From NCBI RefSeq assembly GCF_030816615.1, contig NZ_JAUSYD010000001.1:3742501-3806500 (forward strand): a stretch of DNA of 64,000 nt. The letters are read 5' to 3'. This stretch comes from Streptomyces sp. B1I3. Lineage in GTDB: Bacteria > Actinomycetota > Actinomycetes > Streptomycetales > Streptomycetaceae. The notes beneath the pieces are model-generated. The model made no database searches and was not told the DNA's origin. It was given only the letters and a program-made list of their open reading frames with translations. Shown one piece after another: positions 16,102 to 24,990 of this stretch. Each line of letters starts with the position of its first letter. Position 1 is the stretch's first letter. Made by a program: the position numbers and the translations under genes.

Positions 16102-17607
16102 ATGTCCAGGGAGCAACGCGGGCCGAACGAGAAGCTCGGCACAGTTCTCGCCCTCGCGGGAATCAGTAACGCCGGCCTCGCCCGGCGGGTCAACGACCTC
16201 GGAGCACAGCGCGGCCTGACTCTTCGTTACGACAAGACGTCGGTGGCCCGCTGGGTCGCCAAGGGCATGGTTCCGCAGGGTGCGGCGCCTCACCTCATCG
16301 CGGCCGCGATAGGGGCGAAACTCGGCCGTCCCGTGCCCCTGCACGAGATCGGGCTCGCCGACGCCGACCCCGCGCCCGAGGTCGGGCTGGCCTTCCCCCG
16401 CGATGTGGGCGAGGCCGTGCGGTCGGCGACCGATCTGTACCGCCTCGACCTGGCGGGGCGCCGGGGTGGTGGCGGGATCTGGCAGTCGCTGGCGGGTTCC
16501 TTCGCGGTGAGCGCTTACGCGACCCCCGCGTCCCGATGGCTCATCACCCCCGCCGACTCCTCCGTGGCGCGGGACTCGACGGCCGCCCGGGCAGCGCTCC
16601 TGGGCGGCCAGGGCGCACCCGGGGCGCACGGAGGGTCGTCCGGAGTACCCCTCCAGCCGGGCCCGGACGCCGTGTCCGACGCCTCGCCCCTGCGGGTCGG
16701 ACACAGCGATGTGGCCAAGCTGCGGGAGGCCGCCCAGGACGCGCGCCGCTGGGACTCCAAATACGGAGGCGGGGACTGGCGCTCCTCCATGGTCCCGGAG
16801 TGCTTACGCGTCGACGCCGCGCCCCTGCTGCTGGGCTCGTACAGCGACGAAGTGGGCCGGGCCCTCTTCGGCGCCTCTGCCGAGCTGACCCGGCTCGCCG
16901 GCTGGATGGCGTTCGACACCGGGCAGCAGGAGGCAGCCCAGCGGTACTACATCCAGGCGCTGCGTCTGGCCCGCGCCGCCGCCGACGTCCCGCTCGGCGG
17001 CTACGTCCTGGCGTCGATGTCGCTGCAAGCCACCTATCGGGGCTTCGCCGACGAGGGCGTGGACCTCGCCCAGGCGGCGGTCGAGCGCAATCGGGGCCTG
17101 GCGACCGCCCGGACCATGAGCTTCTTCCGGCTCGTGGAGGCGCGTGCCCATGCGAAGGCCTCGGACGCCCCGGCCGCCGGCGCCGCGCTCAGGGCGGCCG
17201 AGAGCTGGCTGGAGCGCTCCCGGGCCGGGGACAGCGACCCGTCCTGGCTCGGCTTCTACTCGTACGACCGGTTCGCCGCCGACGCCGCCGAGTGCTATCG
17301 CGACCTGAAGGCCCCCCGTCAGGTGCGGCGCTTCACCGAGCAGGCGCTGTCCAGGCCCACGGAGGAGTTCGTCCGCTCGCACGGACTGCGGCTCGTCGTG
17401 TCGGCGGTCGCCGAGCTCGAGTCCGGCAACCTCGACGCGGCCTGCGCGGCGGGGACGCGCGCGGTGGAGGTGGCGGGACGCATCTCCTCGGCCCGCACCA
17501 CGGAGTACGTACGCGACCTGCTCCACCGCCTGGAACCGTACGGCGACGAGCCCCGCGTGGCGGAATTACGGGAACGGGCGCGTCCGCTTCTGGTCTCCCC
17601 CGCCTAG
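16102..17607 (+). CDS. NsdA/ORF1590-type sporulation-associated regulator
   Basis: A 501-residue protein of the family that includes S. griseus ORF1590, S. coelicolor NsdA and SCO4114. Residues about 8-85 form a helix-turn-helix-like N-terminus (VLALAGISNAGLARRVNDLG and RYDKTSVARWVAKG); the rest is alpha-helical with TPR-like Ala-rich repeats from about 240 onward. Family members influence the onset of sporulation and antibiotic production, mostly as negative regulators. The gene contains two TTA leucine codons (16804-16806, codon 235; 17566-17568, codon 489), so translation should depend on the bldA tRNA. GAGGGG precedes the ATG at 16102. Which family member is the orthologue is inferred from gene order. 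Confidence 0.8.
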   Translation: MSREQRGPNEKLGTVLALAGISNAGLARRVNDLGAQRGLTLRYDKTSVARWVAKGMVPQGAAPHLIAAAIGAKLGRPVPLHEIGLADADPAPEVGLAFPRDVGEAVRSATDLYRLDLAGRRGGGGIWQSLAGSFAVSAYATPASRWLITPADSSVARDSTAARAALLGGQGAPGAHGGSSGVPLQPGPDAVSDASPLRVGHSDVAKLREAAQDARRWDSKYGGGDWRSSMVPECLRVDAAPLLLGSYSDEVGRALFGASAELTRLAGWMAFDTGQQEAAQRYYIQALRLARAAADVPLGGYVLASMSLQATYRGFADEGVDLAQAAVERNRGLATARTMSFFRLVEARAHAKASDAPAAGAALRAAESWLERSRAGDSDPSWLGFYSYDRFAADAAECYRDLKAPRQVRRFTEQALSRPTEEFVRSHGLRLVVSAVAELESGNLDAACAAGTRAVEVAGRISSARTTEYVRDLLHRLEPYGDEPRVAELRERARPLLVSPA

Positions 17608-17730
17608 CCGGACACCGGTACGCCCCGATATGCCCGAACGGGGGAGCGGACCGGCCGCCACGCCCCCGCTCTCCCTGGTTTGAGCCCGTTGTCAGTGGGT
17701 CAGTGCACTATCGGGGTGGGAGGTGGCGTG

Positions 17731-18987
17731 ATGATGACGCACGCGGCGTACGACTGCGACGTTCTGGTGATCGGTGGCGGGATCGTCGGTATGTCGACCG
17801 CGTACGCCCTCACGCGCTCCGCGCCCGGCACCAGGGTCACGGTGCTGGAGAAGGAGTGGGGCCCCGCCCGCCACCAGACCGGGCGCAACAGCGGAGTGCT
17901 GCACAGCGGCATCTACTACCCCCCGGGATCACTGAAGGCCCGCTACGCCGTGCGGGGCGGTGCCGAGCTGGCCGGCTTCTGCGCGGAGCACGGCATCGCC
18001 CACGCCGTGACGGGCAAGCTGATCGTGGCCACGGCGAGCAGCGAGCTGCCCCGCCTGCACGCGCTGGTGCAGCGCGGCCGGGCGCACGGCCTGCCGGTCC
18101 GGGAGCTCGGTCCCGCCCAGATCGCGGGGTACGAACCACGGGTGCGCGGCCTGGCCGCGATCCGGGTCGCGACGACCGGGGTGTGCGACTTCTCCGCGGT
18201 GGCCTCCCGGCTGGCCGCCGAGGTGGGCGCGGTCGGCGGACAGCTCCGGTACGGCGCGGAGGTCGTCGCGGTCGACCGGCGCCCCTGGGGCGTGGCGGTG
18301 CGGACGGCCGACGGCCAGGTGGTCCGTGCCCGGGTCCTGGTCAACTGCGCGGGGCTGCACAGCGACCGGGTGGCACGGCTCGCGGGCGACGACCCGGGCG
18401 TGCGGATCGTGCCCTTCCGCGGGGAGTACTACGAGCTGGCCCGGCCGGAGCTGGTGCGGGGGCTGGTCTATCCGGTGCCGGATCCGGCGTTCCCGTTCCT
18501 CGGGGTGCACCTGACCAGGGGCGTCGACGGCACGGTCCACGTCGGGCCGAACGCGGTGCCCGCGCTGGCCCGTGAGGGGTACAGCTGGCCGGTCGTCCGC
18601 CCGCGCGACCTCGCCGCCACGGTGAGCTGGCCGGGTTCCTGGCGCGTCGCCCGGCGCCACTGGCGGTACGGGGCGGACGAGGTGCGCAGGTCCCTGTCGA
18701 AGCGGGCGTTCACCCGGGCCGTCCAGCGGCTGCTGCCCGAGGTGACGGCGGACGATCTGCGGCCGTCCCCCGCGGGTGTCAGGGCGCAGGCGGTGCTGAG
18801 CGACGGCACGCTGGTGGACGACTTCCTCATCCGGGAGGCAGTGCACACCGTGCACGTGCTGAACGCTCCGTCGCCCGCCGCCACGGCTTCGCTGCCCATC
18901 GGGAGGGAGGTGGCCCGGCGGGCTCTGCAGCGGGCACGCGCGACGGGGTGGAAGCCGCCCGCCGTAGAATCGGGTCATTGTGTCTGA
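17731..18987 (+). CDS. lhgO: L-2-hydroxyglutarate oxidase
   Basis: An FAD-dependent oxidoreductase of 418 residues in the DAO/LhgO group, which oxidises L-2-hydroxyglutarate to 2-oxoglutarate and passes electrons to the quinone pool at the membrane. Seen: the FAD Rossmann motif VLVIGGGIVGMSTAYAL at the N-terminus, the LhgO-type signature HQTGRNSGVLHSGIYYPPGS, the FAD stretch LVNCAGLHSDRVA in mid-protein, and a C-terminal NAPSPAATASLPIG segment. The length matches the family. GGGAGG lies upstream of GTG 17728 and ATG 17731; I use 17731. The stop overlaps the trmB start by 8 bp, so the two genes are probably co-transcribed, although a separate trmB promoter seems to lie in the last codons. Confidence 0.88.
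   Translation: MMTHAAYDCDVLVIGGGIVGMSTAYALTRSAPGTRVTVLEKEWGPARHQTGRNSGVLHSGIYYPPGSLKARYAVRGGAELAGFCAEHGIAHAVTGKLIVATASSELPRLHALVQRGRAHGLPVRELGPAQIAGYEPRVRGLAAIRVATTGVCDFSAVASRLAAEVGAVGGQLRYGAEVVAVDRRPWGVAVRTADGQVVRARVLVNCAGLHSDRVARLAGDDPGVRIVPFRGEYYELARPELVRGLVYPVPDPAFPFLGVHLTRGVDGTVHVGPNAVPALAREGYSWPVVRPRDLAATVSWPGSWRVARRHWRYGADEVRRSLSKRAFTRAVQRLLPEVTADDLRPSPAGVRAQAVLSDGTLVDDFLIREAVHTVHVLNAPSPAATASLPIGREVARRALQRARATGWKPPAVESGHCV
18965..18970 (+). promoter_or_regulatory. TAGAAT -10-like element before trmB
   Basis: TAGAAT, a very good match to the Streptomyces vegetative -10, sits in the last codons of lhgO and ends 9 bp before the trmB GTG. No ribosome-binding site is visible in the gap, so transcription could start at or near the start codon and give a (nearly) leaderless trmB mRNA. 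No convincing -35 is present. Confidence 0.4.
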
Positions 18988-19804
18988 GTCCCTGAATCCC
19001 ACCCCTGAGACGCCCGGCGACGTCGATACCGACGCCGATGCCCGGCGCGCCGCCTCCTTCGAGCGTCAGCGCAGGCTGCGCCAGGAACCCCGCTTCCCCG
19101 GCGGACCCGCCGCCGACCCGGCGGGCTCGCACCACGAGCGCCGGATCCGCAGCTTCCAGCCGCGCCGCAGCCGGGTGACCGCCGGCCAGGAGGACGCCCT
19201 GCAGCGTCTGTGGCCCACCTGGGGCCTGGACATCGACGGCCGCAGCGTCCTCGATCTGCCCGCCCTGTTCGGCGGGCTCCCGGTGGTCCTGGAGATCGGC
19301 TTCGGCATGGGGGAGGCCACCGCGCAGATGGCGGCCGACGACCCCACCACCGGCATCCTTGCCGTCGACGTGCACACTCCCGGCCAGGGCAACCTGCTCG
19401 GACTCGCGGAGCGCGCGGGTCTGTCCAACGTCCGCGTCGCCAACGGCGACGCGATCATCCTGCTCCGCGAGATGCTGGAGCCGGCGTCGCTGGACGGGCT
19501 GCGGGTGTACTTCCCCGACCCCTGGCCGAAGAAGCGGCACCACAAGCGGCGGCTGATCCAGCCGGAGTTCCTCGACCTGGTGGCGCAGCGGCTCAAGCCG
19601 GGCGCGGTGATCCACTGTGCGACGGACTGGGAGCCCTACGCGGAGCAGATGCTCGAGGTCCTGACGGCGCACCCCCGGTTCGAGAACACCCGGGCGGACG
19701 GTGGTTACGCACCGCGGCCCGCCTTCCGGCCCCTGACCCGTTTCGAGGGGCAGGGCCTGGACAAGGGACACGTCGTGCACGACGTCCTGTTCCGCCGCCT
19801 CTGA
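18980..19804 (+). CDS. trmB: tRNA (guanine-N7-)-methyltransferase
   Basis: TrmB forms m7G46 in the variable loop of a subset of tRNAs using S-adenosylmethionine. The 274-residue protein has an unstructured charged N-terminus of about 60 residues, then the SAM motif I VLEIGFGMGEATAQMA at about residues 105-120 and the family signature YFPDPWPKKRHHKRRL at about 177-192, followed by FLDLVAQRLKPGG-type motif VI and the C-terminal TRFEGQG stretch. All hallmarks are intact. The N-terminal extension is usual in actinomycetes. The gene begins at GTG 18980 inside the end of lhgO and may also have its own near-leaderless transcript. A short GAGACC/GGTCTC hairpin follows the stop. Confidence 0.95.
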   Translation: MSESLNPTPETPGDVDTDADARRAASFERQRRLRQEPRFPGGPAADPAGSHHERRIRSFQPRRSRVTAGQEDALQRLWPTWGLDIDGRSVLDLPALFGGLPVVLEIGFGMGEATAQMAADDPTTGILAVDVHTPGQGNLLGLAERAGLSNVRVANGDAIILLREMLEPASLDGLRVYFPDPWPKKRHHKRRLIQPEFLDLVAQRLKPGAVIHCATDWEPYAEQMLEVLTAHPRFENTRADGGYAPRPAFRPLTRFEGQGLDKGHVVHDVLFRRL

Positions 19805-19919
19805 GACCGCCGCAGGGGTCTCGTCCGGATTCGTCGAGGACGTCGCCGATCAGCCATCGACGGGCGCCCGGCCCGCTGCACCATGGCCGGGTGTCAGTCC
19901 CTCTCGTTAGGGTCATCGG

Positions 19920-21389
19920 GTGTCCGAAGGGTCCGCGCAGCACCAGCAGCCGGCCGTCCCCGTTCTCGAGGAGCAGCGGCTCGACGAGTTCCTGGGCGCC
20001 GTACCCGAGCGAGGCCAGTGGCGTTACCGGCCCCGCCGCGTCGGCATGGTCTGGCGCAGCAAGGCGTTCCGGGCCGGGGCGGTGGTCACCGTGCTCGCGC
20101 TCTGCGGTCTGGTGATCCTGGCCCTGGTGCGCGAACAGACCGGCACCGAGGGCTTCCTGGTGGGTCTGGGCCTGGCCGTGCTGCCCGTTCCGCTGCTCAT
20201 GTCGGCGTTCCGCTGGCTGGACCGGGTGGAGCCGGGGCCCTGGCGCAATCTGCTCTTCGCCTTCGCCTGGGGCGCGTTCGCGGCAGCGCTCGTCGCGATC
20301 ACCGCCAACACCTTCGCGACCCGCTGGATAGCGGCGGCCACCGCCGACCCGGCGAGCGCAGACACCCTGGGTGCCACGGTCATCGCCCCGGTCGTCGAGG
20401 AGAGCGCCAAGGCCGCCGCCGTCCTGCTGATCTTCCTCTTCCGCAGACGGGAGTTCGGCGGTGTCGTCGACGGCATCGTGGTCGCCGGCTTCACCGCGAC
20501 CGGTTTCGCCTTCACCGAGAACGTCCTCTACCTGGGCAACGCCTTCGGCGAGGACCAGCAGCTGGGGACCACGGGCTTCGCCTCCGTGACGGTCGGGACC
20601 TTCTTCGTGCGGGTGGTGATGTCACCGTTCGCGCACCCCCTGTTCACGGTGCTCACCGGTATCGGTTTCGGTGCCGCCGCGCTCGGCGGGAGGCGCCGTC
20701 CTGTGCGCCGGATCGTGCTGCCGCTGCTCGGGCTCCTCCTCGCCATGGGCATGCACGCCCTCTGGAACGGCTCGTCGGCCTTCGGCACGTACGGCTTCTA
20801 CGTGGTGTACGGCGCGTTCATGGTCCCGGCTTTCGGTCTGGTGACCTGGCTGGCCATCTGGTCGCGCCAGCGGGAGCTGCGGACGCTCGCCAGCGAGCTG
20901 CCGGTCTACGCGGCGGCAGGCTGGCTCACTCCCGCGGAGCCGCTCGCGCTGGCCTCGATGCGTGCGCGCGGCATGGCCCGCGACATGGCCAGGCACTGGC
21001 ACAGCCACCCGGACCGTGCCCGGGGCAGGGCAGCGGCCCGCGCGGTCGCGGAGTACGAGCTGTTCGCGACCTCGTTGGCGATGCTGCGCCGAAGGGCCCG
21101 CCACGACGGGGCGGGCCAGGACTTCGCCGTACGGGAGCAGGAGCTGCTGCACCACCTGTGGCAGCGCCGGGACGTCGCGGGACCGGCCCTGGCGTACGCG
21201 GCCCAGGCCACGGGACGGATACGCACCCACCGCGTGCCCCCGCCCGGCCCGTTCCCCCACCAACTGCCCCACGCCCTGCCGTATCCGCAGCAGCTGCCGG
21301 CGCCGCACCGGCACTACGGCGGCCCCAACCCGTACGCGCACCACGGCGGCGGGCAGCAGCCGGACGGACACCGCCCACCGCCCCCGTAG
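19920..21389 (+). CDS. PrsW-family intramembrane metalloprotease
   Basis: A 489-residue integral membrane protein with about nine hydrophobic segments. It has the PrsW signature: paired glutamates in a helix (VVEESAKAAAVLLIF), a following GIVVAGFTATGFAFTENVLY helix, and membrane histidines in PFAHPLFT and AMGMHALWNGSS, which together form the presumed metal site. PrsW in Bacillus starts the cascade that degrades anti-sigma factor RsiW; actinobacterial homologues are mostly uncharacterised. A cytoplasmic C-terminal region (from about 320) is Ala/Arg-rich and ends in a Pro/His-rich tail, which is longer than in Bacillus PrsW. The start is GTG 19920 and no ribosome-binding site is visible; TAGGGT at 19907-19912 could be a -10 for a leaderless transcript. 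The substrate is unknown. Confidence 0.88.
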   Translation: MSEGSAQHQQPAVPVLEEQRLDEFLGAVPERGQWRYRPRRVGMVWRSKAFRAGAVVTVLALCGLVILALVREQTGTEGFLVGLGLAVLPVPLLMSAFRWLDRVEPGPWRNLLFAFAWGAFAAALVAITANTFATRWIAAATADPASADTLGATVIAPVVEESAKAAAVLLIFLFRRREFGGVVDGIVVAGFTATGFAFTENVLYLGNAFGEDQQLGTTGFASVTVGTFFVRVVMSPFAHPLFTVLTGIGFGAAALGGRRRPVRRIVLPLLGLLLAMGMHALWNGSSAFGTYGFYVVYGAFMVPAFGLVTWLAIWSRQRELRTLASELPVYAAAGWLTPAEPLALASMRARGMARDMARHWHSHPDRARGRAAARAVAEYELFATSLAMLRRRARHDGAGQDFAVREQELLHHLWQRRDVAGPALAYAAQATGRIRTHRVPPPGPFPHQLPHALPYPQQLPAPHRHYGGPNPYAHHGGGQQPDGHRPPPP

Positions 21390-21506
21390 GAGCGCCGCCG
21401 GGTACGGCGGGTCCATGGACACACGCGCAGACCGGCGGCCCCGACGCCAGGGGGTTCGTGCGTCAGGGCCGCCGAGGTTCGGTGCGCCGTGCGCCGGCGC
21501 GGGAGA

Positions 21507-22547
21507 TCAGATCGACAGGCCCTTGCTGCGCAGCCAGCTCATCGGGTCGATTCCCGAGCCGTCCGCGGTGTGGACCTCGAGGTGGAGGTGCGGGCCGGTC
21601 ACGTTGCCCGTGGCACCGACGCGTCCGATGGTGTCGCCCGTGTTGACCGTCTGACCGGCCGTGACGTCCATCGAGGACTGGTGGCAGTACCAGACCTCCG
21701 TACCGTCCTCCAGTGCGAGGACCGTGCGGTAGCCGTACGCGCCGGACCAGCCGGCCGACTTGACCGTACCGCCGTGTACGGCCTTGACCGGGGTGCCGGT
21801 GGGCGCGGCGAAGTCCAGCCCCGTGTGGTAGCCGGAGGACCACATGGAACCGGCCTGGCCGTAGGTCGACGTGATCGTGTACGAGGACGTCGGGATGGCG
21901 TAGCTGGCGGCGAGCTTGGCGAGGCGCTCGGCCTCCGCCTTCTTCTTCGCCGCCTCCTCCGCCGCCTTCTTCTCGGCCGCGGCTTCGGCTTCGGCCTTGC
22001 TCTGCTGCTTCGCGGCCTGGGCCGCGGCCTCCTCGGCGGCCGCCTTCTCCTCCGCGGCCTTGGCCTCGGCATCCGCTCCGGCCTGCTGCTGCTCGGCCTG
22101 CTGGAGGATGCGGGCACGCAGCGCCTCACCGGCGTCGGTGGTGCCCTGTTCGGCCTCGGCGACCGTGATGCCGGCCGTGGTCAGCGGTGCGGACGGGGCG
22201 ACGGTCTCGTTGTCCGCCTCGGCGTCACCGGACATGAAAGCGCCCATCCCGGGAAGGGATGTGGCATCGGGAAGCTTGTCCGCGATGGAATCGGGAAGAG
22301 AGATGGAGACCGGCGGCTTGCTCTGCGCGGTGGCCATGCCCCCCGCGCCGACGGCCGCGATGACGCCGACACCGAGGACGGTGGAGCTACGGGCGAGACC
22401 TCGCTGCTTGGCTACGCGGTGCCTGCCGCGTACGGGACGGACGGACTCCTCTGTGGGATTCCATTCCTCCCAGGTCCTCTCCTCGTCACCGAACGCGTCG
22501 GTCCTGAAGGGTGACGGGGCCTCGGGGGCAGGCTGATTCGACGCCAC
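21507..22547 (-). CDS. M23 (LytM-type) peptidoglycan endopeptidase with coiled-coil
   Basis: A 346-residue exported wall hydrolase. A basic N-terminus and a hydrophobic segment (STVLGVGVIAAVGAGGMATA, about residues 54-73) form a long signal/anchor. A Lys/Glu/Ala-rich coiled coil follows (about 130-220), then the M23 domain (about 235-340). Catalytic zinc ligands are visible in HTGLDFAAPTG and HLHLEV, with an extra active-site His in WYCHQ. M23 enzymes cut peptide cross-links in peptidoglycan. The coiled coil before a LytM domain resembles regulators or enzymes recruited to division or growth sites. Start is GTG 22547 with GGAG about 10 bases upstream. The leader is a c-di-AMP riboswitch (see separate entry), so expression should respond to this nucleotide. 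Confidence 0.93.
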   Translation of the reverse strand: MASNQPAPEAPSPFRTDAFGDEERTWEEWNPTEESVRPVRGRHRVAKQRGLARSSTVLGVGVIAAVGAGGMATAQSKPPVSISLPDSIADKLPDATSLPGMGAFMSGDAEADNETVAPSAPLTTAGITVAEAEQGTTDAGEALRARILQQAEQQQAGADAEAKAAEEKAAAEEAAAQAAKQQSKAEAEAAAEKKAAEEAAKKKAEAERLAKLAASYAIPTSSYTITSTYGQAGSMWSSGYHTGLDFAAPTGTPVKAVHGGTVKSAGWSGAYGYRTVLALEDGTEVWYCHQSSMDVTAGQTVNTGDTIGRVGATGNVTGPHLHLEVHTADGSGIDPMSWLRSKGLSI

Positions 22548-22564
22548 GTGGGCGCTCTCCTTTC

Positions 22565-22740
22565 CTTCCTTCTCGCCTACCGGGTTAGCTGACGGGTTCG
22601 GAGCAGGAAGGTCTCCTACGGGTCCCTTCGTCTCTCACGAGACACAAGTGCCCGATTCACCCCATGTAGGTGGTTCCCCGGTTCCCTTGCGGAATTCGGC
22701 GCTCGCGCACGGTGCCGCCTCTGGCGACGACTGGGACAAC
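22565..22740 (-). promoter_or_regulatory. ydaO-yuaA (c-di-AMP) riboswitch
   Basis: Read on the minus strand, the leader of the M23 gene contains the two hallmark blocks of the ydaO-yuaA riboswitch: the 5' block GGGGAACCACCTACATGGG then GTGAATCGGG (about 22643-22680), and the 3' block GAACCCGTCAGCTAACCCGG then TAGGCGAGAAGGA (about 22567-22600), separated by a variable hairpin. In Streptomyces this class precedes wall-hydrolase genes (for example rpfA), and binding of c-di-AMP normally lowers expression. A GATAAC -10-like element (22749-22754) would start the transcript just upstream. Boundaries are approximate; class assignment is from conserved motifs by eye. Confidence 0.88.
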
Positions 22741-22945
22741 CGCGCTGCGTTATCGAACGTTAATAGACACCCGGGTCCGATTCCAAGCTGTTCCCGGTGA
22801 TCGTTCACGCCTCCGGCCTGCACTTTCAGGGGTGAATCAGCCACAATCGGACGAGTTGCGCACTCCCCGACACGCCATCACTTTCTGACGGTGTGTCAAA
22901 TGTTACGCGCAGCGGTGCCGTTCGGTCACGGACAGTCGCAGGCGG

Positions 22946-24103
22946 TCATCCATCACCTCTCCCCACGATCTTCACCGTGGTCCGCCGCTCCGGCTGGCCG
23001 CGGGTGGGCCGCCCGACCGCGAGGAGTGCCATGTCGTCCGTCGACCGGCCCCCGGTGTGCAGGCGCACGTCGTCGGTGAGTGCGGAGAGCAGTTCCTCAG
23101 GGCCCGGGAAGATCCGGCCGCGGAGCCGGTCCGCCGGGTCGTAGAAGGCCCCGGCCGGGCTCCTCGCCTCGGAGAGCCCGTCCGTGAAGACCAGGAGCGT
23201 CGCCCCGGCCGGCATGGTCCACTCGTCCGAGCGGTCCGGCCACACGTCCAGCCCCATGCCGATCGGCAGGGCGGGCGCGCTGGGCGCCAGCACGTCGAGC
23301 GCCCCGTCCGCGTGCAGCAGGATCGGCTCGGGATGACCGCGGTTGACGATCCGCAAGGTGTCCGAACCCGCCGGGATCTCGGCGAGTACGGCGGTGACGA
23401 ACCCCTCCATGGCGTCGAGGCCGCCTCGCCGGGTCCCCTCCCGCGCCAGCGCGCGCTCCAGCCGCTGGGCCACCCCCTCGAGCGACAACTCCTGCTCGGC
23501 CGCCTCCCGGAACGCGCCGATCACCACGGCCACCGCCCCTACGGCGTCCAGCCCCTTGCCCCGCACGTCCCCCACCACCAGCCGCACCCCGTGCGGCGTG
23601 TCCGCGATGGCGAACAGGTCCCCGCCGACGAACTCGTCCGCCTGGGCCGCCTCGTACCGTGCCGCCACCAGCAACCCGCCGATGCGCTCGTCCGGCGCCG
23701 GGAGCACCGCCCGCATCGCGGTCGCCGCGATGACCCGGGCGGAGGCCAGCTGTTCGTTGCTGCGGCGCACGACGGCGTTGGTGACGAGGGCGAGCCCGGC
23801 GACGGTGACCAGGGTGAGCAGGTCGCTGATCGGCACGACCTCGGCGAGCGTGCCGTCGGAGAGCCGGATGGCGAGGACCACGAGGACCGCGGCCGCTCCG
23901 GTGCGGATGGTGCTGGCCAGCGAGAAGAACGGAGCGGCGAGCAGGGGCGCCGCCGCGAAGAGCGGAACGGCCGTGACCTCGGCCGGGGTCACGAGGTCGA
24001 CGAGGATCCCGATCCCGATCATCAGGGTCGGCAGCCCGCGCACGAGCCGCCGGGCACGGGCGGTGCCGACAGCACCCCCGCCCCGATCTTCCCGCTTCCC
24101 CAC
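22946..24103 (-). CDS. Membrane-bound PP2C/SpoIIE-type phosphatase
   Basis: A 385-residue protein with about four transmembrane helices in the first 110 residues (for example LMIGIGILVDLVTPAEV) followed by a SpoIIE-type PP2C phosphatase domain (about 140-375). Metal-binding motifs are seen in EFVGGDLFAI, VVGDVRGKGLDA, FTDGLSEAR and STDDMALLAV. There is no ATPase domain, so it is a phosphatase only. Such proteins dephosphorylate anti-anti-sigma proteins in response to membrane-associated cues; the partner is not encoded here. GTG 24103 is preferred to GTG 24130 because AGGAG lies 7-8 bases upstream of it. Its stop is 200 bp upstream of the riboswitch of the next gene, which has its own promoter. 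Confidence 0.9.
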   Translation of the reverse strand: MGKREDRGGGAVGTARARRLVRGLPTLMIGIGILVDLVTPAEVTAVPLFAAAPLLAAPFFSLASTIRTGAAAVLVVLAIRLSDGTLAEVVPISDLLTLVTVAGLALVTNAVVRRSNEQLASARVIAATAMRAVLPAPDERIGGLLVAARYEAAQADEFVGGDLFAIADTPHGVRLVVGDVRGKGLDAVGAVAVVIGAFREAAEQELSLEGVAQRLERALAREGTRRGGLDAMEGFVTAVLAEIPAGSDTLRIVNRGHPEPILLHADGALDVLAPSAPALPIGMGLDVWPDRSDEWTMPAGATLLVFTDGLSEARSPAGAFYDPADRLRGRIFPGPEELLSALTDDVRLHTGGRSTDDMALLAVGRPTRGQPERRTTVKIVGRGDG

Positions 24104-24236
24104 CTGTGTACTCCTGCCCGGTCCGCCCACGGCTGCGGACGGTACCGCGCCCCGCCCAGGCTGGCCGGAGCCGCGCCGTGCGGCGACTCGTCATCGGCCA
24201 AAGGGACGAGCACGCCGCAGCGCCGTCCTCCGGAGG

Positions 24237-24983
24237 TCAGCCGGAGAGCCGGTGCCGCGCGTACGTCGTCAGTGCATCCCTTACGAAGACGGCGGTGCCG
24301 TCCCCGTACCGATCGTAGTTCTTCCCGAAGCGCGGATCGGCGACATACATCTCGCCGACGCCGATCACGTACGACCGGGAGACCGTCACGGACACCGACA
24401 GCCAGTCGACGTGCCGGCGGGCGATGTCCTGCACCGCCTCGCTGCCCGCGTCCAGCCCCGCGGCCCTGGCCTCCCCGTAATCCCGGGCGATGGCGTCGTG
24501 CGCGGCCTGGAAGCCGGTCCGCTCCTGCGCGCTCAGCCCGCGCCACCACCGGTCGCTCCGGTCGTACGCCTCCCGTCCCCAGCGTTCGGTGACCTCCTCC
24601 TCGTACACCGTGTGATCGAAGCCGTCGAATATCTGTTCGGCCATGAGTTCCTTCCCCTCCTCGGTCCTGTGGAGCGTGGTCCGCACCGAGGCGATCTGCC
24701 GGCCGATGCGCTCCCGCTCCTGCTCCAGCAGCCGCAGATGCGCCCGGAGCGCCACCGAGGCGTCCCTCTGCCCCTCCAATACGTCCTTGACGGCGGTCAG
24801 CGGGAGTCCGAGCTCCCGCAGCAGCAGAATGCGCTGCAGCCGGACGAGGGCGTCCTGGTCGTAGTAGCGATAACCGTTGACCCCGACCCGGCTGGGCGCG
24901 AGGAGACCGAGATCTCCGTAGTGCCGGAGCGTGCGGCTCGTGGTGCCGGCTCTTCTGGCGACTTCCTGGATGGACCACTCCAT
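24237..24983 (-). CDS. MerR-family regulator of the TipA type
   Basis: A 248-residue regulator close in size to TipAL (253 residues). The N-terminal winged helix-turn-helix occupies residues 1-70 (SIQEVARRAGTTSRTLRHYG then GYRYYDQDALVRLQRILLLR), the dimerising coiled coil about 75-115, and the C-terminal TipAS-type ligand domain about 120-245 (EEVTERWGREAYDRSDRWWR). TipA binds thiopeptide antibiotics and activates its own promoter by unwinding a promoter with an overlong spacer. A matching 19-bp-spacer promoter lies just upstream, so autoregulation is likely. The cognate drug is unknown. No target gene is adjacent in the same direction. Confidence 0.92.
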   Translation of the reverse strand: MEWSIQEVARRAGTTSRTLRHYGDLGLLAPSRVGVNGYRYYDQDALVRLQRILLLRELGLPLTAVKDVLEGQRDASVALRAHLRLLEQERERIGRQIASVRTTLHRTEEGKELMAEQIFDGFDHTVYEEEVTERWGREAYDRSDRWWRGLSAQERTGFQAAHDAIARDYGEARAAGLDAGSEAVQDIARRHVDWLSVSVTVSRSYVIGVGEMYVADPRFGKNYDRYGDGTAVFVRDALTTYARHRLSG

Positions 24984-24990
24984 GCCGGAG

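Noticed and set aside
15062..16219. Long plus-strand frame across the divergent intergenic region
   Set aside because: It is Arg/Pro/Thr-rich with no domain, has no ribosome-binding site, overlaps the candidate promoters and runs into the true start of the sporulation regulator in another frame.
19907..19920. Confident leaderless promoter for the PrsW-type gene
   Set aside because: TAGGGT lies 7 bp before the GTG, but no -35 is found at a proper distance, so I mention it only within the gene entry.
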